This document shows, piece by piece, positions 45,205 to 53,907 of a stretch of DNA of 64,000 bases. The stretch's first letter is position 1. Each line of letters begins with the position of its first letter. The position numbers and the translations under genes were made by a program. The DNA comes from Legionellaceae bacterium UBA6148. GTDB lineage: Bacteria > Pseudomonadota > Gammaproteobacteria > Legionellales > Legionellaceae. The stretch covers positions 1 through 64,000 of the forward strand of contig DIUW01000045.1 in the NCBI GenBank assembly GCA_002423125.1, read 5' to 3'. The notes beneath the pieces were generated by a model. It was not told the origin of the DNA. It made no database searches and saw only the letters and a program-made list of their open reading frames with translations.

Positions 45205-46512
45205 TCATGAAAAAAAGCAGTATAACTGAACGCTCTTTGCCGTTTCCACAAACCCCGGAAAAGACGTCGAAACGTTGTTGCAATGCAAAATCGTGATGGG
45301 CGATGTTGCAACCGCGCCGGCAATGGAGAATGCCATCGCGATTCGGTGATCATCATGACTTTCAATGATGCCTCCATTGATCACACCGCCATGAATCGTA
45401 ATCCCATCGTCATGTGGTATGGCATCAATTCCTAATCGTTGTAATCCTTCAGCCATTGCACCAATACGATCACTTTCTTTGCAACGTAATTCCTGTGCCC
45501 CACGCAACGTAGTGACCCCTTTCGCACAAGCCGCGGCAATAAACAATATGGGGAATTCATCAATGGCGAGAGGAACGAGCTCCATAGGGATCTCAATACC
45601 TTTTAATGGAGCATACTGGATGATTAAATCGGCGACCAATTCTTCTCCGAAATTGCGTTTATTATCAATTCGAATGTTCGCGCCCATTTGATTTAAAACA
45701 TCAATCACCCCCGTGCGCGTTGGATTAATACCAACATTTCGAATACAAAGATGTGACCCAGGCGTGATCGTTGCGGCGACGATGAAAAATGCGGCGGATG
45801 AAATATCACCAGGAACTTGAATGTCAGCACCGACAGCCTCATGAGTTGAGTCAATGGTAATCGAGCTCCCAATTCGGCGCACAGGATAAGACAATGTTGC
45901 CAACATCCGCTCCGTGTGATCGCGCGTCATTTCCGGTTCAATGACCGTTGTTTCACCTTTTGCATACATGCCAGCGATTAAAAGACATGATTTTACCTGC
46001 GCACTCGCTTGTGGCATTTCATACGTTATGCCATGAAGCGCTTGCCCACCATGAATCATCAATGGAGGACAACCGTCATGGGTTTGAAGCGCTGCGCCCA
46101 TTTGCATCAGCGGACGAGCGACTCGATTCATAGGGCGCTTTAATAGGCTCGCATCGCCCGTTAATATACTGTCAAACGACTGAGCCGCCAGAAGCCCCGA
46201 CAACAACCGAATTGAAGTACCCGAATTACCACAATCAAGTGTCTTTTCAGGCTTTTTTAAGCCGTGTTTACCAACACCGTGAATGACAACGCGTTGTTGA
46301 TCCGGCCCCTCAATGCGAACCCCCATAGCACGGCATGCAGCAATCGTCGCAAGACAATCATCACCGTCCAAAAAGCCCGTAACACTTGTTACGCCTGTTG
46401 CAATAGCACCGAGCAATATGGAACGATGTGAAATGGATTTATCACCTGGAACAGTGATGTCACCACAGATGGATCCGACAGGATGGCTTACAAAATTAAT
46501 CGCTATAGTCAT
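45205..46512 (-). CDS. aroA: 3-phosphoshikimate 1-carboxyvinyltransferase (EPSP synthase)
   Basis: Joins shikimate-3-phosphate and PEP in the chorismate pathway; the glyphosate target. The 435-residue protein has VPGDKSISHRSILLGAIA, LDCGNSGTSIRLL, the LLKRPMNRVARPLMQMGA helix and LRCKESDRIGAMAEGL. The Gly-rich loop reads GNSGT, and ALQTHDG follows. The start has GGGAG nine bases upstream and overlaps serC by 17 bp. The last residues (QLYCFFS) after the conserved SFPGFVETAKS are atypical and come from sequence adjoining a repeat fragment. It belongs with gyrA-serC and, ancestrally, probably with cmk-rpsA. Confidence 0.95.
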   Translation of the reverse strand: MTIAINFVSHPVGSICGDITVPGDKSISHRSILLGAIATGVTSVTGFLDGDDCLATIAACRAMGVRIEGPDQQRVVIHGVGKHGLKKPEKTLDCGNSGTSIRLLSGLLAAQSFDSILTGDASLLKRPMNRVARPLMQMGAALQTHDGCPPLMIHGGQALHGITYEMPQASAQVKSCLLIAGMYAKGETTVIEPEMTRDHTERMLATLSYPVRRIGSSITIDSTHEAVGADIQVPGDISSAAFFIVAATITPGSHLCIRNVGINPTRTGVIDVLNQMGANIRIDNKRNFGEELVADLIIQYAPLKGIEIPMELVPLAIDEFPILFIAAACAKGVTTLRGAQELRCKESDRIGAMAEGLQRLGIDAIPHDDGITIHGGVINGGIIESHDDHRIAMAFSIAGAVATSPITILHCNNVSTSFPGFVETAKSVQLYCFFS

Positions 46513-47590
46513 CAGAAAATTCTCCCATAAATGCTATCAAAGCATTTACACCAGCCATTGGCATTGCGTTATAAAGACTTGCACGAAGACCACCCACTAA
46601 TGCATGCCCTTTTAAACCGTATAATCCTCGACGTAGTGCTTGTTTTACGAATTCATCCGTACGATCGGGTTGGCTAAGCGTAAAACACACATTGACAATC
46701 GATCGTGCATCGGTCGCCACTGAACAATGATAAAACGACGATGCATCAATAAATTGATACAATTTTGCCGCTTTTTCGCAATTGTGCTGATACAAAGCAT
46801 GAACGCCGCCTTGGGCTTTAATCCAATGAAACATCTTCCCCGCCATGTAGCAATTAAACGTCGGAGGTGTCGCATAGGAAGAATGATTTGCCGTGTGAGT
46901 TCGGTAGTCCAGCATGGTGGGAATCACTGGATCAGCCGCGTTTTCCAATAAATCTGAACGCACAATAACAACGGTTAATCCTGCGGGAGCAATGTTTTTT
47001 TGCGCTCCCGCAAAAATCAAACCATAATCCGCCACGTTGATAGGCTCACTCAGTAAACACGATGTCATATCGGCAACCAAAGGCACCGTACCGCAAACAG
47101 GGACATTGGGGAATCGAACGCCGTTAATCGTCTCATTTGGCGTATAATATAGATATTTTGTGTCAGGAAGTAATGCATCAACATGAGCATCAGGGAGGGT
47201 TGTAAAATGAGAAGGCTCCGATGTTCCCACGCAATAGGCTTTTTTCAATCGACACGCTTCTTTATAAGCCATGGACGACCAACAGCCGGAAATTAAGTAA
47301 GCCGCTTGTGAGGCTGAAGAAAGCAAATTCATAGGAATCATTGCAAATTGAGTGCGCGCGGCGCCACCCAAAAATAAAACATGGTAATGGTCTGGAATGG
47401 CCAACAGCGTTCGAAGCAACGCCTCGGCCTCCTCCATAATTGCTTGAAATGGCGCACTGCGATGACTGATTTCCATCACTGACAACCCAAGCCCGTGCCA
47501 ATTTAATAACTCGGCTCGAGCCTCAAGCAAGATGGACTCTGGTAACGTTGCTGGCCCTGCACTAAAATTATACGCTCTCGTCTTCTGCAT
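46496..47590 (-). CDS. serC: Phosphoserine aminotransferase
   Basis: PLP enzyme of serine synthesis and, through 4-hydroxythreonine phosphate, of the pyridoxal phosphate pathway that pdxA serves. The start at 47590 gives 364 residues opening MQKTRAYNFSAGPATLP, the canonical N-terminus. The gene overlaps the gyrA 3' end by 23 bp and aroA by 17 bp. Motifs include MEISHRSAPF, LFLGGAARTQFAMIPMNLL, the PLP Lys in FAGAQKNIAPAGLTVVIVR and the C-terminal GHALVGGLRASLYNAMP. Longer in-frame starts exist but lie deeper inside gyrA. Confidence 0.95.
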   Translation of the reverse strand: MQKTRAYNFSAGPATLPESILLEARAELLNWHGLGLSVMEISHRSAPFQAIMEEAEALLRTLLAIPDHYHVLFLGGAARTQFAMIPMNLLSSASQAAYLISGCWSSMAYKEACRLKKAYCVGTSEPSHFTTLPDAHVDALLPDTKYLYYTPNETINGVRFPNVPVCGTVPLVADMTSCLLSEPINVADYGLIFAGAQKNIAPAGLTVVIVRSDLLENAADPVIPTMLDYRTHTANHSSYATPPTFNCYMAGKMFHWIKAQGGVHALYQHNCEKAAKLYQFIDASSFYHCSVATDARSIVNVCFTLSQPDRTDEFVKQALRRGLYGLKGHALVGGLRASLYNAMPMAGVNALIAFMGEFSDDYSD

Positions 47591-50171
47591 TTTGGATGTC
47601 TTCATTTGGCATGTCGTCATCAGTATTGGCGTCTTGAATGTCTTGAATATCTTCAATGCGTTGCAAGCCAACCACCCGTTCACCAGAAGTCACATTAATC
47701 AACCGAACACCTTGTGTATTACGCCCAATAATCGATAGTTCGCTCACTTTAAACCGCACTAACGTGCCTTGATCGGTGATTAACATGACTTCGTCAGTAT
47801 CTGTAACTTGCAGTGCGCGCACCACGTTGCCATTACGCTCGGTCACCTGAATCGAAATAACTCCTTGGCCACCACGCCCTGTCACGCGGTATTCCTCAAT
47901 TTCAGTCCGTTTGCCATAACCAAATTCGGTTGCCGTCATAATCGTACCTTCAGGCTTTGCGACAACAAGTGAAATCACCGTTTGGCCTTCAGCAAGACGT
48001 ATTCCAATCACACCACGGGCGGTTCGACCCGTCGCACGAACCAAGTTTTCATCAAAACGAATCACCTTACCCGCATCAGAGAACAACATAATGTCTTTCG
48101 ATCCATCGGTGATATCCACACCCACTAATCGGTCATCATCATCTAGGTCAATCGCAATAATTCCGTTTGATCGTGGTCGGCTAAATGCTTCCAACGGTAC
48201 TTTTTTGACAATACCATGCTTCGTCGACATAAATACAAACAAGCCTTCGGTATATTCACGAACAGGCAACATGGCATTAATGGCTTCGTTTTCAGCAAGC
48301 GGTAGAATATTAATAATGGGCTTACCGCGCGATATACGACTGGCTAATGGCAGTTGATACGCTTTTAACCAGTAGAGTTTTCCATGATTTGAGAAGCACA
48401 GTAAGGTATCATGCGTACTGGCAATGACGAGGCGATCAATGAAATCCTCTTCTTTGACATTCATCGCCGACTTTCCTTTTCCACCGCGACGTTGAGCTTG
48501 ATAGGCAGATATCGGCTGATATTTGACATAACCTTGATGAGACAACGTCACAACCACGTCTTCTTCAGTAATCAGATCGGCAATGGTTAAATCTTCTTGA
48601 GACGCCATAATTTCGGTGCGTCGCGCATCGCCAAATTGAGCTTTTATTTCGACCAATTCATCACGAATCACTTCCATCAAGCGTTCTGGCGAAGCGAGAA
48701 TCACCAATAGTTCACGAATCACGCCTAGCAGTTGTTCAAATTCATTCAGAATTTTATCTTGCTCCAGCGCCGTCAAACGATGCAGTCGTAATTCTAAAAT
48801 AGTTTGAGCCTGCTGTGGTGATAAGTAATAACCTTCGTCTTTAAAACCATACTCAACGGATAAATCATCCGGTCGAGCAGCTTCACGACCCGCCGATGCA
48901 AGCATTGAAGCCACCATCCCCGGCGGCCATGCGCGCGACAGTAACTTATCTTTTGCATCCTGTGGCGTTGGTGATTGTTTAATCACCTCAATCATTTCAT
49001 CAATGTTGGCCAAGGCAATGCCTAACCCTTCCAATAAATGCGCTCGATTACGTGCTTTTTTCAATTCAAATATCGTACGGCGCGTCACGACTTCACGTCG
49101 ATGTTGAATAAAATATTCTAAAATTTGCTTTAAATTCAGCGTCATCGGTTGGCCATTCACGAGAGCGACCATATTGATACCGAAGACATTTTGCATTTGT
49201 GTATGAGTGTAAAGATTATTGAGCATCACTTCAGCCACTTCGCCGCGCTTGAGCTCAATAACAACGCGCATCCCTTGCCTATCGGACTCATCGCGTAATC
49301 CAGAGATGCCTTCTATTTTTTTCTCGCGCACTAATTCAGCAATGCGTTCAACCAAACGTGCTTTGTTGACTTGATAGGGTAACTCATGAACGATAATGGC
49401 CTGCCGCCCCGTATTCTCATCGACCTCTATTTCCGTTCGAGCACGCATCACGACACGGCCTCGACCCGTGCGATAGCCTTGAATAATGCCGGCACGGCCG
49501 TTGATAATCGCCGCTGTTGGAAAATCAGGTCCAGGAACAATTTCCATTAATTCATCAATAGTCACTTCAGCATTGGCCATAATAGCAAGACAGGCATCAA
49601 TGATTTCATTGAGGTTATGCGGAGGAATATTGGTAGCCATCCCAACAGCAATACCCGAGGATCCATTCACGAGTAGATTAGGTATCCGAGAAGGAAGAAC
49701 CACGGGTGCAAATTCAGTTTCATCATAGTTCGGGCTAAAATCAACCGTTTCTTTTTCCAAATCCGCTAACAACGAATGTGCAAATTTCGCCATCCGCACT
49801 TCGGTATAACGCATAGCAGCTGGCGCATCACCATCCACCGATCCAAAGTTACCTTGGCCATCGACAAGCATGTAACGCATCGAAAAATCTTGCGCCATCC
49901 GAACAATCGTATCGTAAACTGCCGTATCACCATGAGGATGGTATTTACCAATGACATCCCCCACCACACGTGCAGATTTTTTATAGGCCTTATTCCAATC
50001 GTTACCTAATTCGCTCATTGCAAATAGGACCCGGCGATGAACGGGTTTTAATCCATCACGAACATCTGGCAACGCTCGACCAACGATAACGCTCATAGCG
50101 TAATCAAGGTAAGATTGTTTTAATTCATCTTCAATATTGACCGGGGTGACTGCTTTGGCAGAATTGACCAT
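47568..50171 (-). CDS. gyrA: DNA gyrase subunit A
   Basis: Breakage-reunion subunit of gyrase, 867 residues. The N-terminal domain has LPDVRDGLKPVHRRVLFAM, the quinolone-determining segment HPHGDTAVYD, and the catalytic Tyr in AAMRYTEVRM. The GyrA-box QRRGGKG lies near residue 560 and the C-terminal beta-pinwheel repeats follow. The residue equivalent to E. coli Ser83 is Thr, a natural variant in several gammaproteobacteria, and the Asp87 equivalent is retained. The C-terminal tail is acidic. It heads the overlapping gyrA-serC-aroA run. Confidence 0.97.
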   Translation of the reverse strand: MVNSAKAVTPVNIEDELKQSYLDYAMSVIVGRALPDVRDGLKPVHRRVLFAMSELGNDWNKAYKKSARVVGDVIGKYHPHGDTAVYDTIVRMAQDFSMRYMLVDGQGNFGSVDGDAPAAMRYTEVRMAKFAHSLLADLEKETVDFSPNYDETEFAPVVLPSRIPNLLVNGSSGIAVGMATNIPPHNLNEIIDACLAIMANAEVTIDELMEIVPGPDFPTAAIINGRAGIIQGYRTGRGRVVMRARTEIEVDENTGRQAIIVHELPYQVNKARLVERIAELVREKKIEGISGLRDESDRQGMRVVIELKRGEVAEVMLNNLYTHTQMQNVFGINMVALVNGQPMTLNLKQILEYFIQHRREVVTRRTIFELKKARNRAHLLEGLGIALANIDEMIEVIKQSPTPQDAKDKLLSRAWPPGMVASMLASAGREAARPDDLSVEYGFKDEGYYLSPQQAQTILELRLHRLTALEQDKILNEFEQLLGVIRELLVILASPERLMEVIRDELVEIKAQFGDARRTEIMASQEDLTIADLITEEDVVVTLSHQGYVKYQPISAYQAQRRGGKGKSAMNVKEEDFIDRLVIASTHDTLLCFSNHGKLYWLKAYQLPLASRISRGKPIINILPLAENEAINAMLPVREYTEGLFVFMSTKHGIVKKVPLEAFSRPRSNGIIAIDLDDDDRLVGVDITDGSKDIMLFSDAGKVIRFDENLVRATGRTARGVIGIRLAEGQTVISLVVAKPEGTIMTATEFGYGKRTEIEEYRVTGRGGQGVISIQVTERNGNVVRALQVTDTDEVMLITDQGTLVRFKVSELSIIGRNTQGVRLINVTSGERVVGLQRIEDIQDIQDANTDDDMPNEDIQNAEDESV

Positions 50172-50338
50172 GGTAAAAATACGTCCTTATGTGGCGATGT
50201 TTAATTATTTTATGGCTAGCAGCATAGCATACTTGCGCAATCAAACCAAATTGCCCAAACCCCTGTATTTTTTCAATAGAACTGACTATAGTTAAATGGC
50301 TGTCGATCAGAAAATTAATCACCCAAGGAGAAAACTAC

Positions 50339-50872
50339 ATGAAGTATAAACTACCTTTAAGTTGTATGCTCGGCGCTTATGCGTTGCTATCTGGATGTCA
50401 AACAGCCCCGGTTATTGGACCTGCGCAAACAAATGCACAAATCATTGAAGATGTCATGGTATTAGACCAAGGCGAAATCGGTGCGGCTAAAATAGCTAAA
50501 AAAAGAGCAACTAATCCGCAAGTAAAACGCTTTGCCACCTACCTCTATACTCAACATACAACGAATTTACATCAAACAATGAAACTCAGTCATAAAATAA
50601 AAATCAAGCCAGAAGCAAGCATGACTGCAGACAACTTGAAAAAACATAGTCAACAAGAAATGGCTGCGTTGGAAGCATCAAGTCCCGTTCATTTCGATAA
50701 AAACTATATCCATGCAATGATTAAAGACCACCAAGAAGCGTTACGATTGATTGATCGCGGAATACTGGATTCAACGAATCCAATGTTAACAAAATTATTA
50801 AAAGAAACGCGTACCCATGTTGCAATGCACCTAGAAAAAGCGCAACACATTCAAGCTGCAATGGCACAGTAG
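50339..50872 (+). CDS. DUF4142 lipoprotein
   Basis: A 177-residue lipoprotein with lipobox LLSGC near residue 20 and a helical DUF4142 (ferritin-like) domain. Landmarks are MVLDQGEIGAAKIAKKRA, NPQVKRFATYLYTQHTTN, DKNYIHAMIKDHQEALRLID and a terminal THVAMHLEKAQHI. His and Glu positions typical of the fold are visible, but metal binding is not established. A strong AAGGAG ribosome binding site is present. Function unknown; members are often linked to envelope or oxidative stress. Confidence 0.85.
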   Translation: MKYKLPLSCMLGAYALLSGCQTAPVIGPAQTNAQIIEDVMVLDQGEIGAAKIAKKRATNPQVKRFATYLYTQHTTNLHQTMKLSHKIKIKPEASMTADNLKKHSQQEMAALEASSPVHFDKNYIHAMIKDHQEALRLIDRGILDSTNPMLTKLLKETRTHVAMHLEKAQHIQAAMAQ

Positions 50873-50885
50873 TTTAACCTGATTA

Positions 50886-50915
50886 AGCCCGGGTGAAACG
50901 CAGTAAACCCCGGGT
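50886..50915 (+). terminator. CCCGGG inverted repeat after the DUF4142 gene
   Basis: GCCCGGG (50887-50893) and CCCGGGT (50909-50915) form a short GC-rich hairpin 14 bp after the stop, without a U-run. It is related to the hairpin at 7905-7929 and the half-site at 35070. It is either a dispersed repeat or a weak terminator. Confidence 0.4.
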
Positions 50916-51018
50916 TGCCATTTCATGAGTAACAGCAAGGTTGACTGCAACCCTTCATTTTAATATAGTTTGCTGTCCAATAAAAAATACCACACATAAT
51001 AAACAAAGGAGTCGCGAC

Positions 51019-52290
51019 ATGACTAAAAAATTCGCAAGATTAACAATAGACGGTCACGACCCTATCGACTTTCCGATTTATTCACCGACACTCGGCAGCG
51101 ACGTGATTGATATTAATCAATTAGGTTCGCACGGTTACTTCACCCTCGATCAGGGATTTGTCTCAACGGCTTCATGTGAGTCGAAAATTACCTACATCGA
51201 TGGTGATAAAGGCATCCTGCTTTATCGCGGCTATCCCATTGAACAACTCGCCGAGAAAAAAGATTTTCTGGATGTCTGTTACTTACTCCTCAATAGCGAA
51301 TTGCCAAACGCCCATGAAAAACAAACGTTTATAAACTCTGTGAACAACCATACAATGGTACACCAGCAGATGTATAATTTTTTAAATGGTTTTCGTCGCG
51401 ATGCACATCCCATGGCGATTATGGTGGGTGTTGTTGGTGCACTATCCGCGTTTTACCATGATTCCATGGACTTAAATAATGAAGGTGACCGTTACATATC
51501 GGCAATCCGTTTAATTGCAAAAATGCCGACGTTGGCCGCAATGAGTTATAAATATTCCATTGGTCAACCGTACATGTACCCTCGCAATAACATGTCTTAT
51601 ACTGAGAATTTCTTACACATGATGTTCGGAGTGCCCTCCGAAGATCACAAGCCAAATCCAGTGATCGTCAAAGCCATGGATACCATTTTCACACTCCATG
51701 CCGACCACGAACAAAATGCATCGACCTCAACCGTTCGACTCGCAGGATCAACCGGCGCCAATCCATTTGCCTGTATTTCAGCGGGAATAGGCGCGTTATG
51801 GGGCCCTGCTCACGGCGGTGCCAATGAGGCGTGTTTAAACATGTTGAGAGAAATTGGTGATGTCAGCCGAATTGACGACTTTATCAAGCGCGCAAAAGAT
51901 AAGAACGACCCATTCCGCTTGATGGGCTTTGGACATCGCGTTTATAAAAGCTATGATCCTCGCGCCAAAGTCATGCGTGACACTTGTCATAGTGTATTAA
52001 ACGAACTCAATGCCCAAAACGAACCATTATTTAAGTTAGCCATGGAACTCGAGCGCATTGCACTGGAAGATGAATATTTTATCGAGAAAAAACTTTACCC
52101 CAATGTCGACTTTTATTCTGGTATCACACTGAGCGCTATCGGCATCCCAAGCAACATGTTCACAGTCATTTTTGCACTAGCACGAACAGTCGGCTGGATG
52201 TCACATTGGATGGAAATGACGGCCGATAAAGCCCGAATCGGCCGTCCACGCCAGCTCTATACTGGAAAACCTCAACGAGACGTTGATTAA
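51019..52290 (+). CDS. gltA: Type II citrate synthase
   Basis: Condenses acetyl-CoA and oxaloacetate at the entry of the TCA cycle. I use the start at 51019, with AAAGGAG upstream, giving 423 residues (MTKKFARLTIDG). Family motifs: the N-terminal CTS-like region YIDGDKGILLYRGYPIEQLA, LHADHEQNASTSTVRLAGS (active-site His), GPAHGGANEACLNML, and MGFGHRVYKSYDPRA with the catalytic His. DFYSGI near the C-terminus carries the catalytic Asp. It is the NADH-sensitive hexameric type by length. It stands as a single gene. Confidence 0.96.
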   Translation: MTKKFARLTIDGHDPIDFPIYSPTLGSDVIDINQLGSHGYFTLDQGFVSTASCESKITYIDGDKGILLYRGYPIEQLAEKKDFLDVCYLLLNSELPNAHEKQTFINSVNNHTMVHQQMYNFLNGFRRDAHPMAIMVGVVGALSAFYHDSMDLNNEGDRYISAIRLIAKMPTLAAMSYKYSIGQPYMYPRNNMSYTENFLHMMFGVPSEDHKPNPVIVKAMDTIFTLHADHEQNASTSTVRLAGSTGANPFACISAGIGALWGPAHGGANEACLNMLREIGDVSRIDDFIKRAKDKNDPFRLMGFGHRVYKSYDPRAKVMRDTCHSVLNELNAQNEPLFKLAMELERIALEDEYFIEKKLYPNVDFYSGITLSAIGIPSNMFTVIFALARTVGWMSHWMEMTADKARIGRPRQLYTGKPQRDVD

Positions 52291-52450
52291 TGCGTACACT
52301 CAACAGTAGCATCGCCTAACTCGCTGTCGATACTGCTTCGCGCGTTGTCCAAATTCTTCTGTTCGGTTTGCACATCAGTCTCGTCAATCAAGCAAGGGAT
52401 CAAGGCCTCTACCTTGCTCTCTTGCCGAGCTCTCTCTGTCCAAATGAAAT

Positions 52451-52734
52451 TCAATGGGATGGTAGCCACTGTTGTGCCGCATGCAACACGCGAAGTATTT
52501 GAATGGCAAAAGCATCTTCTTGATATACGATGATATAATTCGCCCAGACGGCCAATTCCCTGGTTCCTTTTATTCGACCAGGACGGCCAATTTTAGGAAA
52601 ATCGGGCAGTTTTTCGGCTTTCGCCTCAATATCATCCTTTACGCGCTGAGCTGCATCTGGGTTGTCATCTGAGATATAGTCTACATCTCTAAAAGATCGG
52701 CACGAGCTAATGCTAACCATTCCAATTTAGGCAC
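52451..52734 (-). pseudogene. ParE/RelE-type toxin, frameshifted
   Basis: The gene should start with GTG at 52734, overlapping the antitoxin end, and reads VPKLEWLALARADLLE, then hits ATG-TAG at 52681-52686. Moving one base restores VDYISDDNPDAAQRV and the rest of a normal toxin: GRPGRIKGTRELAVWANY, then YIIVYQED and ILRVLHAAQQW. The joined product would be about 94 residues, the right size for ParE/RelE. A single-base deletion between GAGAT and GTAGAC explains it. An internal ATG at 52720 could give a protein with an altered N-terminus. A sequencing error cannot be excluded. Confidence 0.75.
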
Positions 52735-53020
52735 GGCGACGCTTCCGATCAATTAATGTTTGTGCCTCGTCCATTACCTGTTGATGAGATACAGTGGGTC
52801 GCGTGTCAGCGAGAGCTTTTTTCACCTTGTCCCGGAACCAAGCATCATGTGCTTCCGGATCAGCCGTTAATCCAACTGGCAAGCCGCCTTCTTTGGTTAT
52901 GCGAGTCAGCAAAATACGGACGGCATCAGATACAGTCAAACCGAAATTTGCAAGATTTTTCGCTGCATCAGCCTTCAGCTCGTCGTCTACGCGAACGTGC
53001 AGCATTGAAGTATGAGCCAT
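52727..53020 (-). CDS. RelB/DinJ-family antitoxin
   Basis: A 97-residue ribbon-helix-helix antitoxin. The N-terminus (SMLHVRVDDELKADAAKNL) and the following GLTVSDAVRILLTRI helix are typical of RelB/DinJ. The C-terminal part (HDAWFRDKVKKALADTRP) is the toxin-wrapping tail. CGGAG lies nine bases upstream of the start. It precedes and overlaps the toxin frame by 8 bp. The toxin is frameshifted, so the antitoxin may be a leftover. The local base composition is richer in GC than flanking genes, hinting at transfer. Confidence 0.88.
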   Translation of the reverse strand: MAHTSMLHVRVDDELKADAAKNLANFGLTVSDAVRILLTRITKEGGLPVGLTADPEAHDAWFRDKVKKALADTRPTVSHQQVMDEAQTLIDRKRRRA

Positions 53021-53114
53021 GATGATTTCTCCGATTACTATCCATACTTACATTATATGTCTCAATTGAGATACATTCAAGTTATTGTTTCTAAAATTTA
53101 CTCTGCGCCCTTCT

Positions 53115-53209
53115 AAATAACTTCTTTCAATTTTCCCTTCTCCCCAGACATGGGGAGAAGGTGCCCGTAGGGCGGATGAGGGGATGAGGGGATTTTGAAT
53201 AAGTTATTT
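53115..53209. repeat. 95-bp inverted-repeat element
   Basis: The ends AAATAACTT (53115-53123) and AAGTTATTT (53201-53209) are inverted; similarity continues inward (TTTCAA/TTGAA). Inside is a perfect 10-bp hairpin CCTTCTCCCC (53136-53145) / GGGGAGAAGG (53152-53161), followed by GTGCCCGTAGGGCGGATGAG. That core is a repeat motif found in many proteobacterial genomes. The right end overlaps the stop of the YrbL-like gene ending at 53204. Confidence 0.6.
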
Positions 53210-53893
53210 GATGTTGTGGGGTACCGAGGTACCTGAGGTGCTTTTCAAAGAATCAGATACTCTTTTTTTAAGTCTTTCTATTTGATTTAGCCTGTTCTTT
53301 TTTCTTAAAAAAGTCGGCATGATTCTTAATATTGGAATAAGCGTTTTTTCACCGACTCCGTCAATCAAAACAAAATGATCACCGACTACATCGTCATAGG
53401 CATATACAAGATTCTGTGGTGCGCAATCAGTTACGATTACGTCACAAGCGGCTAATGCATCATAAAACTCATCTAATTTTTTTTTGACTGATGCACTAAA
53501 ATGATTCGTTTGAATTAACGTTGTTAAGGTCTTTGCATACCCGCCATCGCGACTCATTTCGGCCTTAACAACAAGACCAAATCCTAAGTTCGTATCAACA
53601 AGCCCGACGACCTGTTGAAGAAATGTTGGCGCAGAGCAATTATCCTTAAATTTTAATTGCATGGATTCAATGACTTCTCTTATATAACATTTAGATAATC
53701 GATATCGATTTATAGATCGTACTTTTCGAACCAAACGAACTTTTCTCGTATTACGTACTCGATATTTTGGTTTAACTACTTTAATTAATAAATGAGCATC
53801 ATGCGGATGTCGATAGACCAAACAACGTCCGCCCCGATCCGTCACAAGATGTGTATCATGCAGCATGAGAACAGCCATTTTACTTGATTGCAT
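53204..53893 (-). CDS. YrbL-family protein (PhoP-network, kinase-like), copy 2
   Basis: A 229-residue member of the YrbL family, regulated by PhoP in enterobacteria and of kinase-like fold; function unknown. Conserved features shared with its neighbour are CLVYRHPHDAHLLIKVVKP (candidate ATP-binding Lys), a basic RLSKCYIREVIES segment, the catalytic-loop-like VTDCAPQNLVYAYD and VLIDGVGEKTLIP. GGAAG lies eight bases before the ATG. It starts 14 bp after copy 1, and the two are about 50% identical by eye, so they are a tandem duplication. The last residues overlap the 95-bp repeat. Confidence 0.8.
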   Translation of the reverse strand: MQSSKMAVLMLHDTHLVTDRGGRCLVYRHPHDAHLLIKVVKPKYRVRNTRKVRLVRKVRSINRYRLSKCYIREVIESMQLKFKDNCSAPTFLQQVVGLVDTNLGFGLVVKAEMSRDGGYAKTLTTLIQTNHFSASVKKKLDEFYDALAACDVIVTDCAPQNLVYAYDDVVGDHFVLIDGVGEKTLIPILRIMPTFLRKKNRLNQIERLKKRVSDSLKSTSGTSVPHNIK

Positions 53894-53907
53894 CGTTTAT
53901 ACTTCCA

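Noticed and set aside
49900..49950. Quinolone-resistance mutation in GyrA (Thr at the Ser83 position)
   Set aside because: Thr is the natural residue there in several gammaproteobacteria and the Asp87 equivalent is unchanged.
52287..52469. 60-codon minus-strand frame downstream of the ParE-type toxin
   Set aside because: It overlaps the end of the toxin remnant and the gltA stop, has no clear ribosome binding site and no recognisable family. It could be a short real gene but cannot be supported.
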